This document shows positions 38,301 through 45,793 of a stretch of 64,000 bases of DNA, piece by piece (within the stretch, counting starts at the first letter, position 1; each line of letters starts with the position of its first letter). The notes beneath the pieces are model-generated. The model ran no database searches. It saw nothing but the letters and a program-made list of their open reading frames with translations, and had not been told where the DNA came from. A program made the position numbers and the translations under genes. Source of the DNA: Pseudonocardia broussonetiae (GTDB lineage Bacteria; Actinomycetota; Actinomycetes; Mycobacteriales; Pseudonocardiaceae); NCBI RefSeq assembly GCF_013155125.1, contig NZ_CP053564.1:5277501-5341500 (forward strand). The letters are read 5' to 3'.

Positions 38301-39656
38301 GCCGGCGGCGACTGGTACGACGTCCTGCCGCTCGACGACGGGCGGGTCGCGATCGCGGTCGGCGACGTCGTCGGGCAGGGGGCGCCGGCCGCCGCCGTCA
38401 TGGGGCAGCTGCGCAGCGCCCTGTCGGCCTACCTGCTGGAGGGCCACGACCCGGTGGCGGCGCTGGGTCACCTCGACCGGTTCGCCCACCGCGTGCCCGG
38501 GGCGGCCGGCAGCACGGTGACCTGCCTCGTCCTCGACCCCGTCGACGGCTCGCTGACCTGGGCGCGCGCCGGGCACCCGCCGCCGCTGGTGCTCGGTCCC
38601 GACGGTCCGCGGCTGCTCGAGGACGCCACCGGCACCGTGCTCGCGGTCCGCGGCCGCCCGCCCTACGTCGCCGGGACCGCGCGGCTGCGCCCCGGGGACA
38701 GCATCGTGCTCTACACCGACGGGCTGGTGGAGCGGCGCGGCGAGGTCGTCGACGACGGGCTGGAGCGGCTGAGCACCGCCGGGCGCGCGGCGCACCCGTT
38801 CCCGCCCGCCGAGCTGGCCGAGGCGCTGCTCGCCGCGGGCCTCGACGACGGCCCGACCGACGACGTCGCGCTCATCGTCGCCCGCCTCATGCCGGCGCCA
38901 CTGCTGCTCGACCTGCCCGCGCTGGGCAGCGAGCTGCGCACGATGCGCCAGGCCGTCGACCGGTGGATGAACGAGGTCGGCATCGACCCCGACGAGTCCT
39001 ACGACCTGCAGCTCGCGCTCGGCGAGGCCGCCGCGAACGTCGCCGAGCACGCCTACGCCGACGGCACCGCGGGACGCATGCGGATCGGTCTGGCCCGCCA
39101 GGGCTCCACCCGGATCGCGGTGCAGGTGCGCGACGACGGCCGCTGGCGCCCGCCGCCCGAGGACCGCGGCCACCGCGGCCGGGGCCTGGAGCTGATCCGC
39201 GAGATCGGCGACGACGTGCGCCTCGACCACACCGGCGGCGGCACCGAGATCCGCTTCACCGTGCCCGCCGTCCCGCGCCGGCCCACCGACGTCCCGGCGC
39301 AGGTGCCGGCGGCCGCGCCGTCGACGGAGTCGCAGGGGCCGACGCGCCTGCGGACGCTGCGCAGCGCGGAGACCGACCGCATCGCCGTGCTCGGCGACCT
39401 CGACCCCATCGGCGCGGCCTCGGTGCGCCCGGCTCTGCTCGCCGCGGCTCGCACCGGCGGTCCCGGGCTGGTGCTCGACCTGCGCGCCACGACCTACCTG
39501 TCGAGCGCCGGGATCGCGCTGCTGGTGGAGGTCGCCGACGTGGCGCGGTCGGCCGACCGGCGGATCCGGCTCGCCGTGACGCCCGCCGGGGTGGTCGGGC
39601 GCGCGCTCGTCCTCGGTGGCGTCGACGGGCTGCTCGACCGGGTCGACGAGTACTGA
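35349..39656 (+). CDS. PAS/GAF SpoIIE phosphatase-HATPase-STAS fusion
   Basis: A 1435-residue cytoplasmic sensor that combines a complete partner-switching set. Order: about five PAS folds (1-105, 118-230, 245-355, 368-480, 500-625), two GAF domains (635-780, 785-940), a PP2C/SpoIIE phosphatase (945-1180: AGGDWYDVLPL, VGDVVGQG, LYTDGLVERR, TDDVAL), an RsbW-like HATPase (1186-1305: LALGEAAANVAEHA, HRGRGLELI) and a STAS domain (1333-1435) with the phosphorylatable serine region YLSSAGIALL. In sigma-B-type control these are separate proteins: phosphatase, anti-sigma kinase and anti-anti-sigma factor. GTG start at 35349. Monocistronic, ending 34 bp from the convergent luxR gene. The signal sensed and the target sigma factor are unknown. 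Confidence 0.93.
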   Translation: MPTGDADAITWVSDGSGARTVLSPAWRARTGADPTADLGDGWRRRVHAADLPTYLEQTAAARAAGRGWTLGYRLCHADGTVHAVREHAVAADGRWTGVVLPEPGTEPEPGPGPDADREAEAAFRLLAEHADDVIGRHAADGTWLWVSPSVERVAGYRPEEVVGRHPRDVVHPDDADALDAALTGLTDDVPAELTLRLRRADGTHRWFAMHARRVRDARTGAVEVHTSQRDVTDQLLAQEELGRFRGLAERAADLIGTADAEGVILYLNPAGREMLGFPATRDLDRMTMGDTVAPADRMRFAGVLAEVERTGTWSGPMRLVDTAGIMIPVWLAAAAHRDPRGRIAFYTAVAQDLRERRGGEPALQAERERYRVLVAQAPVGIWVADRTGTTTFVNEHMAEIYGADADGVDGVTHVHPDDREAVGQRWSEAVRLGRPWRQEYRILGPGGAVRTVTSTARPLHDATGTVTGFLGTTTDVTDQRAAERERRDAAGQQAARRVADAAAARLRAMVGGLTAIVWEAEWDTEAEALRFTFVSDRAEELLGHPAHRWIDDPGFWPGLIHDEDRETTLAFTAGRTSGGFDHDLTYRACAADGRTVWLHQVVHVARDAAGVLRAQGLTVDVTEQRRAERSSEVLAETGRVMAETAPLEQKLDALVRLVAHDFGEAAAVSLCGPDGLLRRAAVAHHDDPDVERALLRMPPTALDPRATALLEAGTPVVLRPGEGPEAHPALTVPLRIEDRFAGVLSFLELGAARHHDRADLALAAELGRRTSLVLESERRRTREQQLQRVTADLASADTVDEAGRRLVDRLRDILGAEAVSMYRADPEQGVLRVVHAVGYAEGLLERYGLVRLVDDVPLAHVARTATPSWICNRTEWERDYPHLAAVATDVGRHAAAALPLLSGGVVVGAVGLSFATPRTFPPDERAFALALAAQAAPALERAAAADERRVIAETLQTSLLPPTLPELELLSLAARYLPGAQGTRAGGDWYDVLPLDDGRVAIAVGDVVGQGAPAAAVMGQLRSALSAYLLEGHDPVAALGHLDRFAHRVPGAAGSTVTCLVLDPVDGSLTWARAGHPPPLVLGPDGPRLLEDATGTVLAVRGRPPYVAGTARLRPGDSIVLYTDGLVERRGEVVDDGLERLSTAGRAAHPFPPAELAEALLAAGLDDGPTDDVALIVARLMPAPLLLDLPALGSELRTMRQAVDRWMNEVGIDPDESYDLQLALGEAAANVAEHAYADGTAGRMRIGLARQGSTRIAVQVRDDGRWRPPPEDRGHRGRGLELIREIGDDVRLDHTGGGTEIRFTVPAVPRRPTDVPAQVPAAAPSTESQGPTRLRTLRSAETDRIAVLGDLDPIGAASVRPALLAAARTGGPGLVLDLRATTYLSSAGIALLVEVADVARSADRRIRLAVTPAGVVGRALVLGGVDGLLDRVDEY

Positions 39657-39690
39657 GGGGCGTGAGTACCGAGGGGCGTGGCCGGGCGGG

Positions 39691-40650
39691 TCAGCGCGTC
39701 AGCAGCCCCAGCCGCGTGGCGAGCCGCGCGGCCGCGACCCGGTTCGGGCAGCCGGTCTTGGCCAGCACGTGCTCGACGTGGGTGGCCACCGTCCGCGCCC
39801 CGACCGCGAGGTCGCGGCCGATCTCGGGGTTGGTCCGGCCGCGGGACAGCGCGTCGAGGACCTGCAGCTCCCGCGGCGTCAGCCCGAACGGCGCGGCGAC
39901 GTCCTCGTGCAGGACCACGACCCAGCCCGGCCCGCCCGACAGCCGCACCGCCAGCACCCGGCCCTCCCGCAGCACGTGCAGCGTGCCCGGGGGCGGCGGA
40001 CGCCCGGCGAGGACCGCGGCGACCCACGGCCGCAGCGGCGAGCCGTCGGCGACGAGCTCGGGCCGGGCCGCCGCCGAGAGCGGGGTGACGGCACCGCCGG
40101 CCGCGACCAGCATCCCGTCGACGCCGCCCTCCCCCGGCGCGCCCCCGCGGACGGGTGGCGGGACCGGGTCGAGCGCGGCGCCGAGGTCGTCGGCGAGCAG
40201 GTCGAGCAGCGCGACGACGTCGTCGTCGGGCTGGCCGGGGTCGAGCGTGCTGGCGTTGAGCATCCCGACGTAGCGCCCGTCGGCGGCGAACAGGCACTGC
40301 GTGAGGCCGTCGCGGAACCCGAGCGGGCCGATCACCGAGTCGAAGATCTCGCCGCGGCGCCGGGCCGGGGCGAGGTCGCGCACCCGGACCGGCACCCGCC
40401 CGGCGCGCACGGCGCAGAACAGCGGGTCGGCGTGCATCCGGGCGTCGAGGAAGGCCGTGGTCGCGGCGGGGTAGGACGCGGCCAGGGTGACGTGGCGGCG
40501 GGCGGCCGGGTCCCAGCGCGAGATCGCCGCGCAGTCGGCGGGCAGGACGCGGCGCAGGCCGTCGAGGACCGCGGCCGCCGCGGCCGGCGTCCGGGACCCG
40601 GTGCGGCGCAGCACGGACCGCAGCTCCCGGGCTGCGGTCGGCGCGCTCAT
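39691..40650 (-). CDS. LuxR-type regulator with GAF-like sensor domain
   Basis: A 319-residue regulator. The C-terminal LuxR helix-turn-helix spans about residues 255-315 ([25 protein letters not shown], then TVATHVEHVLAKTGCPNRVAAA). The N-terminal 1-170 looks like a GAF-type sensor domain (ISRWDPAARRHVTLAASYP, YVGMLNASTLDPGQP), and no receiver domain or Asp pocket is visible. It is divergent from an amidase gene; the 134-bp gap has the palindrome CATCCG-T-CGGATG, a likely binding site. It probably senses a small molecule and controls the amidase or itself; the ligand is unknown. Confidence 0.88.
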   Translation of the reverse strand: MSAPTAARELRSVLRRTGSRTPAAAAAVLDGLRRVLPADCAAISRWDPAARRHVTLAASYPAATTAFLDARMHADPLFCAVRAGRVPVRVRDLAPARRRGEIFDSVIGPLGFRDGLTQCLFAADGRYVGMLNASTLDPGQPDDDVVALLDLLADDLGAALDPVPPPVRGGAPGEGGVDGMLVAAGGAVTPLSAAARPELVADGSPLRPWVAAVLAGRPPPPGTLHVLREGRVLAVRLSGGPGWVVVLHEDVAAPFGLTPRELQVLDALSRGRTNPEIGRDLAVGARTVATHVEHVLAKTGCPNRVAAARLATRLGLLTR

Positions 40651-40691
40651 CCCGGGGACGGTACGCAGGCCGCGCGCATGCGGGAAGGGAC

Positions 40692-40717
40692 CGGATGCGC
40701 GGGCCATCCGTCGGATG
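40692..40717. promoter_or_regulatory. Putative LuxR operator between luxR and amidase
   Basis: CATCCG-T-CGGATG at 40705-40717 is a perfect 13-bp dyad, and another CGGATG half-site lies at 40692-40697. The three half-sites sit in the divergent intergenic region. Confidence 0.5.
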
Positions 40718-40784
40718 ACCGATCCGCTGCCGCCCCGCGCGCCCTACCGTCGTCGCCGCCACACCCCCCGGACGAGGAGCCCCC

Positions 40785-42233
40785 ATGCGCGCCGACGAGT
40801 ACGCCGACCACGACGCGACGGCCCTGGCCGCCCTGATCCGCGACGGCGAGGTGTCGGCGGGCGAGGTGCACGCGGCCGCGGCCGACGCGATCGACGCGGT
40901 GAACCCGACGCTGAACGCGCTGGTGCAGCCCCGGTTCGCCGAGCCGCTGGCGCACGACGCCGCGGGCCCGTTCGGCGGCGTGCCGTTCGCGATCAAGGAC
41001 CTGGTCCTGCACGCCGAGGGCGTGCCGCAGCGGGCCGGGACGCGGATGCTCGGCGACGGCGTGCCGATGCCGGCCGACTCCGCGCTGATGACGCGCTTCC
41101 GCCGGGCCGGGCTGGCCGCGACCGGCGTGACGGCCACCCCGGAGTTCGGCTTCAACGCCAGCACCGAGTCGGTCGCGACCGGCGCGGTGCACAACCCCTG
41201 GGACACCACCCGCAGCCCCGGCGGCTCCAGCGGCGGCTCGGCCGCGCTCGTGGGCGCCCGCGCGCTCCCGGTGGCCCACGCCAACGACGGCGGCGGCTCG
41301 ATCCGCATCCCGGCCGCGGCCTGCGGGCTGGTCGGGCTCAAGCCGAGCCTCGGTCGGGTCTCCCCCGGCCCCGACTACGCCGACCCGCTGCTCGGGCTCG
41401 GCGTCGAGTTCGCCCTCACCCGCACCGTGCGCGACTGCGCCGGCCTGCTCGACGCCGTGCACGGTTCCGAGCCCGGCGACCGGCACCTGCTGCCCGCCCC
41501 GGCCCGCCCCTTCCTCGACGAGGTCGGCGCGGGCGCCGCGCCGCTGCGGATCGCGCTGTGCACGACGCCGTTCTCCGGCGGCGGCGCCGTCGACCCGGAC
41601 TGCGTCGCGGCCACCCTCGCGACGGCGCGCGCCCTGGAGGCGCTCGGGCACGTCGTCGAGGAGGCCTCGCCCGACCTCGACGCCGCCGCGGTCGACGACG
41701 CCAACCTCGTGGCCTGGACGAGCTTCCTGGCCGACGGCGTCGACGGCCTCGCCGCCCTCCTCGGCGTGACGCCGGGCCGCGACAACCTGGAGGCCACGAC
41801 GCTGGCCTGCGCGATCCACGGCCGGGAGCTCAGAGCCTCGGACCTCTACGCCGCCGAGCGGACGTTCAACACCGCGCGCCGCGCCGTCGCCGCGTTCCAC
41901 CAGCGCTACGACGTGGTGCTGACCCCGACCATGAACGTGCCCAACACCGAGCTCGGGCACCTGCACGCCGACGACGAGTCGCTCGACGCCCGCGGCTGGT
42001 ACGACCGCATCTTCGCCGTCGCCGGCTTCACCGCCCTGGCCAACATCACCGGCAACCCGGCGATCTCGCTGCCCCTGGGCCGCACCGCTCAGGGCTGGCC
42101 CGTCGGGGTGCAGCTGATGGGCGCCTACGCCGCGGAGTCGACGCTGCTGGCCCTGGCCGGCGACCTGGAGCGCGCCCTGCCGTGGGCGGCGCACCGCCCG
42201 GAGGCCGCGCTGGCGGCCGCCGGCCGGGCGTGA
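40785..42233 (+). CDS. Amidase-signature-family hydrolase
   Basis: A 482-residue amidase-signature enzyme that cleaves an amide through a Ser-cisSer-Lys triad. PFAIKDLV supplies the Lys, and SPGGSSGGSAALV the Gly/Ser-rich nucleophile region, followed by DGGGSIRIPAAACGLVGLKPS. Length and order match aryl/acyl amidases rather than GatA (no GatB/GatC genes nearby). ATG start with GAGGAG upstream. Divergent from a GAF-LuxR regulator, which may control it. Substrate unknown. The class II aldolase gene converges on it after 3 bp. Confidence 0.93.
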   Translation: MRADEYADHDATALAALIRDGEVSAGEVHAAAADAIDAVNPTLNALVQPRFAEPLAHDAAGPFGGVPFAIKDLVLHAEGVPQRAGTRMLGDGVPMPADSALMTRFRRAGLAATGVTATPEFGFNASTESVATGAVHNPWDTTRSPGGSSGGSAALVGARALPVAHANDGGGSIRIPAAACGLVGLKPSLGRVSPGPDYADPLLGLGVEFALTRTVRDCAGLLDAVHGSEPGDRHLLPAPARPFLDEVGAGAAPLRIALCTTPFSGGGAVDPDCVAATLATARALEALGHVVEEASPDLDAAAVDDANLVAWTSFLADGVDGLAALLGVTPGRDNLEATTLACAIHGRELRASDLYAAERTFNTARRAVAAFHQRYDVVLTPTMNVPNTELGHLHADDESLDARGWYDRIFAVAGFTALANITGNPAISLPLGRTAQGWPVGVQLMGAYAAESTLLALAGDLERALPWAAHRPEAALAAAGRA

Positions 42234-42236
42234 GCG

Positions 42237-43061
42237 TCAGTCGAACAGCTCCGGCTGCTCGCTGCTGATCCGCTCCCAGATCGGCTGGAACTGGAACCAG
42301 CCGGCGAACTCGTAGCCGACCTGGCCGCGGGTGAGCTCGGCCTCCTCGTGCCCGATGCGGCGCAGCGGACGGCCGAGCCCCGCGGCCGCGGCGTACGCGT
42401 CGAGCTGGCAGCGGGCCGTGCGCTCGAGGGTGAGGAACCACCAGGCCGCGCTGTCGACGCTCGTGCCGACCGTGAGCATGCCGTGGTTGCGCAGGATCAC
42501 CGCCTTGTGCGACCCGAGGGCGACCCCGATGCGCCGGCCCTCCTCGCGGTCGAGCACGACGCCGGTGAAGTCGTCGAACACGCCCACGTCCTCGTAGAAC
42601 GCGCACGCGTCCTGGGTGAGCGGCTCGATGCCCATCTCCAGGCTCGACAGCGTCTTGCCGGCCGGGCCGTGGGCGTGCGCGGCCGCGAGGACGTCGGGCC
42701 GGGCCGCGTGCACGGCGCAGTGGATGGCCACGGCCGCGCCGTTGACCGCGCGCTCGCCCTCGACGACCTGCCCGTCCTCGTCGACCCGCACCAGGTCGCT
42801 GCTGCGGATCATCGAGAAGTGCATGCCGAACGGGTTGACCCAGAACGTGTCGGGCTCCGCCGGGTCGCGCACCGTGACGTGCCCCGCGACGCCCTCGTCG
42901 AGCCCGGCGCGGCTGAACATCCGGAACGCGGCCGCCAGCTTCGCCTTGCGGTGCGCGCGCTCCTCCTCGACGGTCTCGAACTGCTGCGGACGCGCCATGT
43001 GCAGGCCGCGCCCGTCGGCACCGGTCGTGGCGGCACCCGCGGGTGGGGTGGTGGTGGTCAC
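42237..43061 (-). CDS. Class II aldolase/adducin-family protein
   Basis: A 274-residue zinc-type class II aldolase fold. The metal motif H-x-H appears as AAHAHGPAGKTLSS, with a further histidine in ILRNHGMLTVG; SRAGLDEGVAGHVTVRDP and WVNPFGMHFSMI are also family signatures. Such proteins split sugar phosphates or act as decarboxylases or epimerases; this subgroup is not biochemically assigned. The GTG at 43061 is chosen for its strong GAGGAGG at 5-nt spacing; a later ATG (MARPQQFE) would shorten it by about 21 residues. Divergent from the AbrB permease gene. Confidence 0.9.
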   Translation of the reverse strand: MTTTTPPAGAATTGADGRGLHMARPQQFETVEEERAHRKAKLAAAFRMFSRAGLDEGVAGHVTVRDPAEPDTFWVNPFGMHFSMIRSSDLVRVDEDGQVVEGERAVNGAAVAIHCAVHAARPDVLAAAHAHGPAGKTLSSLEMGIEPLTQDACAFYEDVGVFDDFTGVVLDREEGRRIGVALGSHKAVILRNHGMLTVGTSVDSAAWWFLTLERTARCQLDAYAAAAGLGRPLRRIGHEEAELTRGQVGYEFAGWFQFQPIWERISSEQPELFD

Positions 43062-43125
43062 CTGGGCCTCCTCGTCGTCGGGCCCAGTGTGCACCCCGAC
43101 CCCGACATGATCGAGGATCGCGGGG

Positions 43126-44178
43126 ATGACCAGGGACGGGTGGACGCGCTGGGCCGTCCTCGTCGCACTGACGGCGGTGGTCACTCTGGTGATCGCGGCG
43201 TTCGGCGTCCCGTCCCCCGCGCTGTTCGGCGGCCTGCTCGTCGCCACCGTGCTCGCGCTGGCCGGGCGCGCGCCCGCGCACGTCCCGAACGGGGCGACGA
43301 CCGCGGCCCAGGCCGTCATCGGCGTCGTCATCGGGCTGCTCGCGCGGCCGGGCACGCTCGGGGCGGTGGCGCAGGACTGGCTGCCGGTGCTGCTGGTGGC
43401 GGTCGGGACGCTGGTCGTCAGCATGGGCGCCGGGCTGCTGATGGGCGTGCGCCGCGACGTGTCGCCGCTGACCGGGATGCTCGCGCTGACCGCGGGCGGC
43501 GCGTCGGGGCTCGTCGCCGTCTCCCGCGAGCTGGGCGGGGACGAGCGGCTGGTCGCCGTCGTGCAGTACCTGCGGGTCGGGATCGTCACCGCGACGATGC
43601 CGGTCGTCGCCGCGCTGGCGTTCGGCGCGACCGTCACCGGCGGCACCGGCGACGGCTCCGGCCCGGGCGCCCCGTGGCCCGTCGACCTGGGGTTCCTGGC
43701 CGTCTGCGTCGGGGCCGGGCTGGTGCTCGCGCGCCTGGCGCGGGTGCCGGCGGGCGGGCTGCTCGGGCCGATGGCGGTGGCGCTCGCGCTGGGCCTGGGC
43801 GGGCTGTCGTTCGGGGCCGAGCCGCCGGTGCTGCTCGTCGAGGTCGCCTACGCGGTGATCGGCTGGCAGGCCGGCGTCCGGTTCACCCGCGCGTCGCTGC
43901 GCACGGTGCTGGGCGCGCTGCCGCTGGCCACCGCGCTGATCGCGGCCGTCGTGGCGCTGTGCGCGGGCCTGGGGCTGCTGCTGTCGCGGCTGACCGGCGT
44001 CACGCCGCTGGAGGGCTACCTGGCCACCACCCCGGGCGGGGTCTACGCCGTGCTGGCCACGGCGATCTCGGCCGGGGTCGACGTGACGTTCGTGGTGGCG
44101 GTGCAGGTGCTGCGGGTGGTGCTCATGCTGCTGGTGGCCCCGGCGATCGCGCGGCTCGTGGGGCGGCGGGGGTCGTGA
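43126..44178 (+). CDS. AbrB-family membrane protein (ammonia-monooxygenase-like)
   Basis: A 350-residue polytopic membrane protein with about ten helices in two related halves, of the AbrB/AmoA-like family (Pfam PF05145). Conserved motifs are PSPALFGGLL, AQAVIGVVIG, LTAGGASGLVAVSRELGGD, PAGGLLGPMAVA, IGWQAGVRFTRAS and the final TPGGVYAVLATA near the C-terminus. The repeated inverted topology suggests a transporter. Despite its historical name it does not resemble soluble AbrB DNA-binding proteins. Substrate unknown. Followed by a 149-bp gap with a large hairpin. Confidence 0.9.
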   Translation: MTRDGWTRWAVLVALTAVVTLVIAAFGVPSPALFGGLLVATVLALAGRAPAHVPNGATTAAQAVIGVVIGLLARPGTLGAVAQDWLPVLLVAVGTLVVSMGAGLLMGVRRDVSPLTGMLALTAGGASGLVAVSRELGGDERLVAVVQYLRVGIVTATMPVVAALAFGATVTGGTGDGSGPGAPWPVDLGFLAVCVGAGLVLARLARVPAGGLLGPMAVALALGLGGLSFGAEPPVLLVEVAYAVIGWQAGVRFTRASLRTVLGALPLATALIAAVVALCAGLGLLLSRLTGVTPLEGYLATTPGGVYAVLATAISAGVDVTFVVAVQVLRVVLMLLVAPAIARLVGRRGS

Positions 44179-44184
44179 CGTGAG

Positions 44185-44208
44185 CCGGTCCTGGCGCCGG
44201 TCCTGGCG
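44185..44208. repeat. 12-bp direct tandem repeat
   Basis: CCGGTCCTGGCG occurs twice in tandem (44185-44196 and 44197-44208), just after the AbrB gene. Confidence 0.8.
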
Positions 44209-44214
44209 CCGCCC

Positions 44215-44269
44215 TTGCAGCAAGGCCACCTTGATGCCACGAACCGTCCACAAGGTGGCCTTCCTGCAA
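44215..44269. terminator. 19-bp stem hairpin after the AbrB gene
   Basis: TTGCAGCAAGGCCACCTTG (44215-44233) and CAAGGTGGCCTTCCTGCAA (44251-44269) pair over 19 bp with one mismatch and a 17-nt loop. No U-tract; it could be a factor-independent terminator or a REP-like mobile palindrome. Confidence 0.65.
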
Positions 44270-44327
44270 CTGGGGCGGCCTGCAACGGGGACGGCCTGCG
44301 ACGGGGGCGGCGCGGGATGATCGTCGC

Positions 44328-45056
44328 GTGACCCCCGAGGAGCTGTTCCGGGCCGCCCACACCGGCCTGCCCCGCGAGGCGCCGGGCTCCGCCGCCACGA
44401 CCCGGCTGCTGCTCGGGCTGGCCGGCCCGCTGCCCGCGCGGCCGCGGATCGTCGACATCGGCTGCGGCACCGGGCCCGCGGCCCTGCTGCTGGCGCGCGA
44501 GACCGGAGGGTCGGTCGTCGCCGTCGACACCCATCGCCCGTTCCTGGAGCGCCTGGCCGCCGACGCCGCGGGCCTCGACGTGCGCACCCTGGAGGCGTCG
44601 ATGGACGACCTGCCGCTCCCCGACGGCTCCGCCGACCTGGTCTGGGCCGAGGGCTCGGCCTACGTCATGGGCTTCGACGCCGCCCTGCACGCGTGGCGCC
44701 GGCTGCTCGCACCCGGCGGGGTCCTCGTGCTCACCGAGGCCGAGTGGACGACGCCGCACCCGGCGGCGGGCGCCCGCGCGTTCTGGGACCCGGGCTACCC
44801 CGGCATGCGCACCACCGGCGCGAACGTCGCGGCCGCCCAGGACGCCGCGTGGACCGTCGCCGCCACCTACCTGCTCCCCGACGCCGACTGGGACGCCTAC
44901 TACGGCCCGCTCGCCGCACGCCTCGCCGACCTGCGCCGCGAGCACCCCGGGCACGACGAGGTGCTCGACGGGATCGGCGCCGAGATCGGCGTCCGCGACG
45001 CCCACGGCGGTGACTACGGCTACACCGGGTACGTCCTGCGACCGCGGAGGGTGTGA
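44328..45056 (+). CDS. SAM-dependent methyltransferase (class I)
   Basis: A 242-residue class I methyltransferase. Motif I is RIVDIGCGTGPAALLLARE (about residues 40-58), then VVAVDTHRPFLERL and the motif-IV region SADLVWAEGSAYVMGF. The acceptor specificity is unclear; it resembles generic methyltransferases of small metabolites. GTG start at 44328. It is separated from the AbrB gene by a hairpin and lies 58 bp upstream of the CsbD-like gene, so its operon context is unhelpful. Confidence 0.9.
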   Translation: MTPEELFRAAHTGLPREAPGSAATTRLLLGLAGPLPARPRIVDIGCGTGPAALLLARETGGSVVAVDTHRPFLERLAADAAGLDVRTLEASMDDLPLPDGSADLVWAEGSAYVMGFDAALHAWRRLLAPGGVLVLTEAEWTTPHPAAGARAFWDPGYPGMRTTGANVAAAQDAAWTVAATYLLPDADWDAYYGPLAARLADLRREHPGHDEVLDGIGAEIGVRDAHGGDYGYTGYVLRPRRV

Positions 45057-45114
45057 GCCGCGGGCCGCGGGGGTAGTCACCGCCGCAAGGATCCGACGAG
45101 CGCAGGAGGTCCCG

Positions 45115-45288
45115 ATGGGTACCGACGACAAGGTCTCGAACAAGACCGAGGAGCTCAAGGGCAAGGCGAAGGAGGGCGTCGGCCGCGCGACGGACGACGA
45201 GAACCTCGAGGCCCAGGGGCGCAACGACCAGGCCAAGAGCAACCTCAAGCAGGCCGGCGAGAAGGTCAAGGACGCCTTCAAGAGCTGA
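45115..45288 (+). CDS. CsbD-family stress protein
   Basis: A 57-residue, highly charged helical protein: MGTDDKVSNKTEELKGKAKEG leads into GRATDDENLEAQGRNDQAKSNLKQ-type repeats typical of CsbD. In Bacillus csbD belongs to the sigma-B regulon; the molecular role is unknown and is thought to be protective in osmotic, nutrient or oxidative stress. Strong AGGAGGT ribosome binding site. The gene is followed by a clear 12-bp hairpin terminator, so it is likely a short, abundant, monocistronic message. No obvious sigma-B-type promoter was found upstream. Confidence 0.94.
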   Translation: MGTDDKVSNKTEELKGKAKEGVGRATDDENLEAQGRNDQAKSNLKQAGEKVKDAFKS

Positions 45289-45303
45289 GCCCGACCGCAG
45301 CGG

Positions 45304-45331
45304 AGAGCCCCGGCCCGACGGCCGGGGCTCT
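45304..45331 (+). terminator. Intrinsic-type terminator after csbD
   Basis: AGAGCCCCGGCC and GGCCGGGGCTCT form a perfect 12-bp stem with the tetraloop CGAC, 15 bp after the CsbD stop, followed by TTCGCG. Confidence 0.85.
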
Positions 45332-45388
45332 TCGCGTCCGGCTCGTTCACCCCGTGTGCCTGTCGGTCCGCCGGGTTACCGTCCCCGC

Positions 45389-45793
45389 ATGACCGCGATC
45401 GCCACCTTCGCCCTCGTCGCGCTCGACTGCCCCGACCCCGCGGCCCTGGCCCGCTTCTACTCCGACATCACCGGCTGGGAGATCGACCGGGAGCCGCCGG
45501 ACGGCCCACCGCTGGAGTACGAGGACGGGGAGCAGTCCGACTGGGTGCAGCTGCGCGCCCCGGGCGGCGGCGCGACCATCGCGTTCCAGCAGGTCGAGGA
45601 CTACCGGCCGCCGGAGTGGCCCGGCGCCGAGCACCCCCAGCAGGCCCACCTCGACTTCGACGTCCCCGATCTCGACGCCGCCGAGGAGCGGCTGCTCGCG
45701 ATCGGCGCCCGCAAGCATGAGTTCCAGCCCGGGAAGACCTTCCGCGTCTACCTCGACCCGGTGGGCCACCCCTTCTGCCTGGTGCTGTCGTGA
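45389..45793 (+). CDS. VOC-family (glyoxalase/bleomycin-resistance fold) protein
   Basis: A 134-residue VOC protein with two beta-alpha-beta repeats. The first starts IATFALVALDCPDPAALARFYSDITGWE, the second AHLDFDVPDLDAAEERLLAIGARK and ends YLDPVGHPFCLVLS. Such proteins bind metal or small ligands, but only the His of HLDF and the His/Glu-like end positions are visible here, so enzyme activity is uncertain. Start ATG at 45389. The stop overlaps the next gene's GTG by 4 bp, making a two-gene unit with the PPOX protein. Confidence 0.9.
   Translation: MTAIATFALVALDCPDPAALARFYSDITGWEIDREPPDGPPLEYEDGEQSDWVQLRAPGGGATIAFQQVEDYRPPEWPGAEHPQQAHLDFDVPDLDAAEERLLAIGARKHEFQPGKTFRVYLDPVGHPFCLVLS

Noticed and set aside
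44900..45114. Sigma-B-type promoter for the CsbD gene
   Set aside because: A GGGTAC occurs upstream, but no GTTT at the required distance was found.
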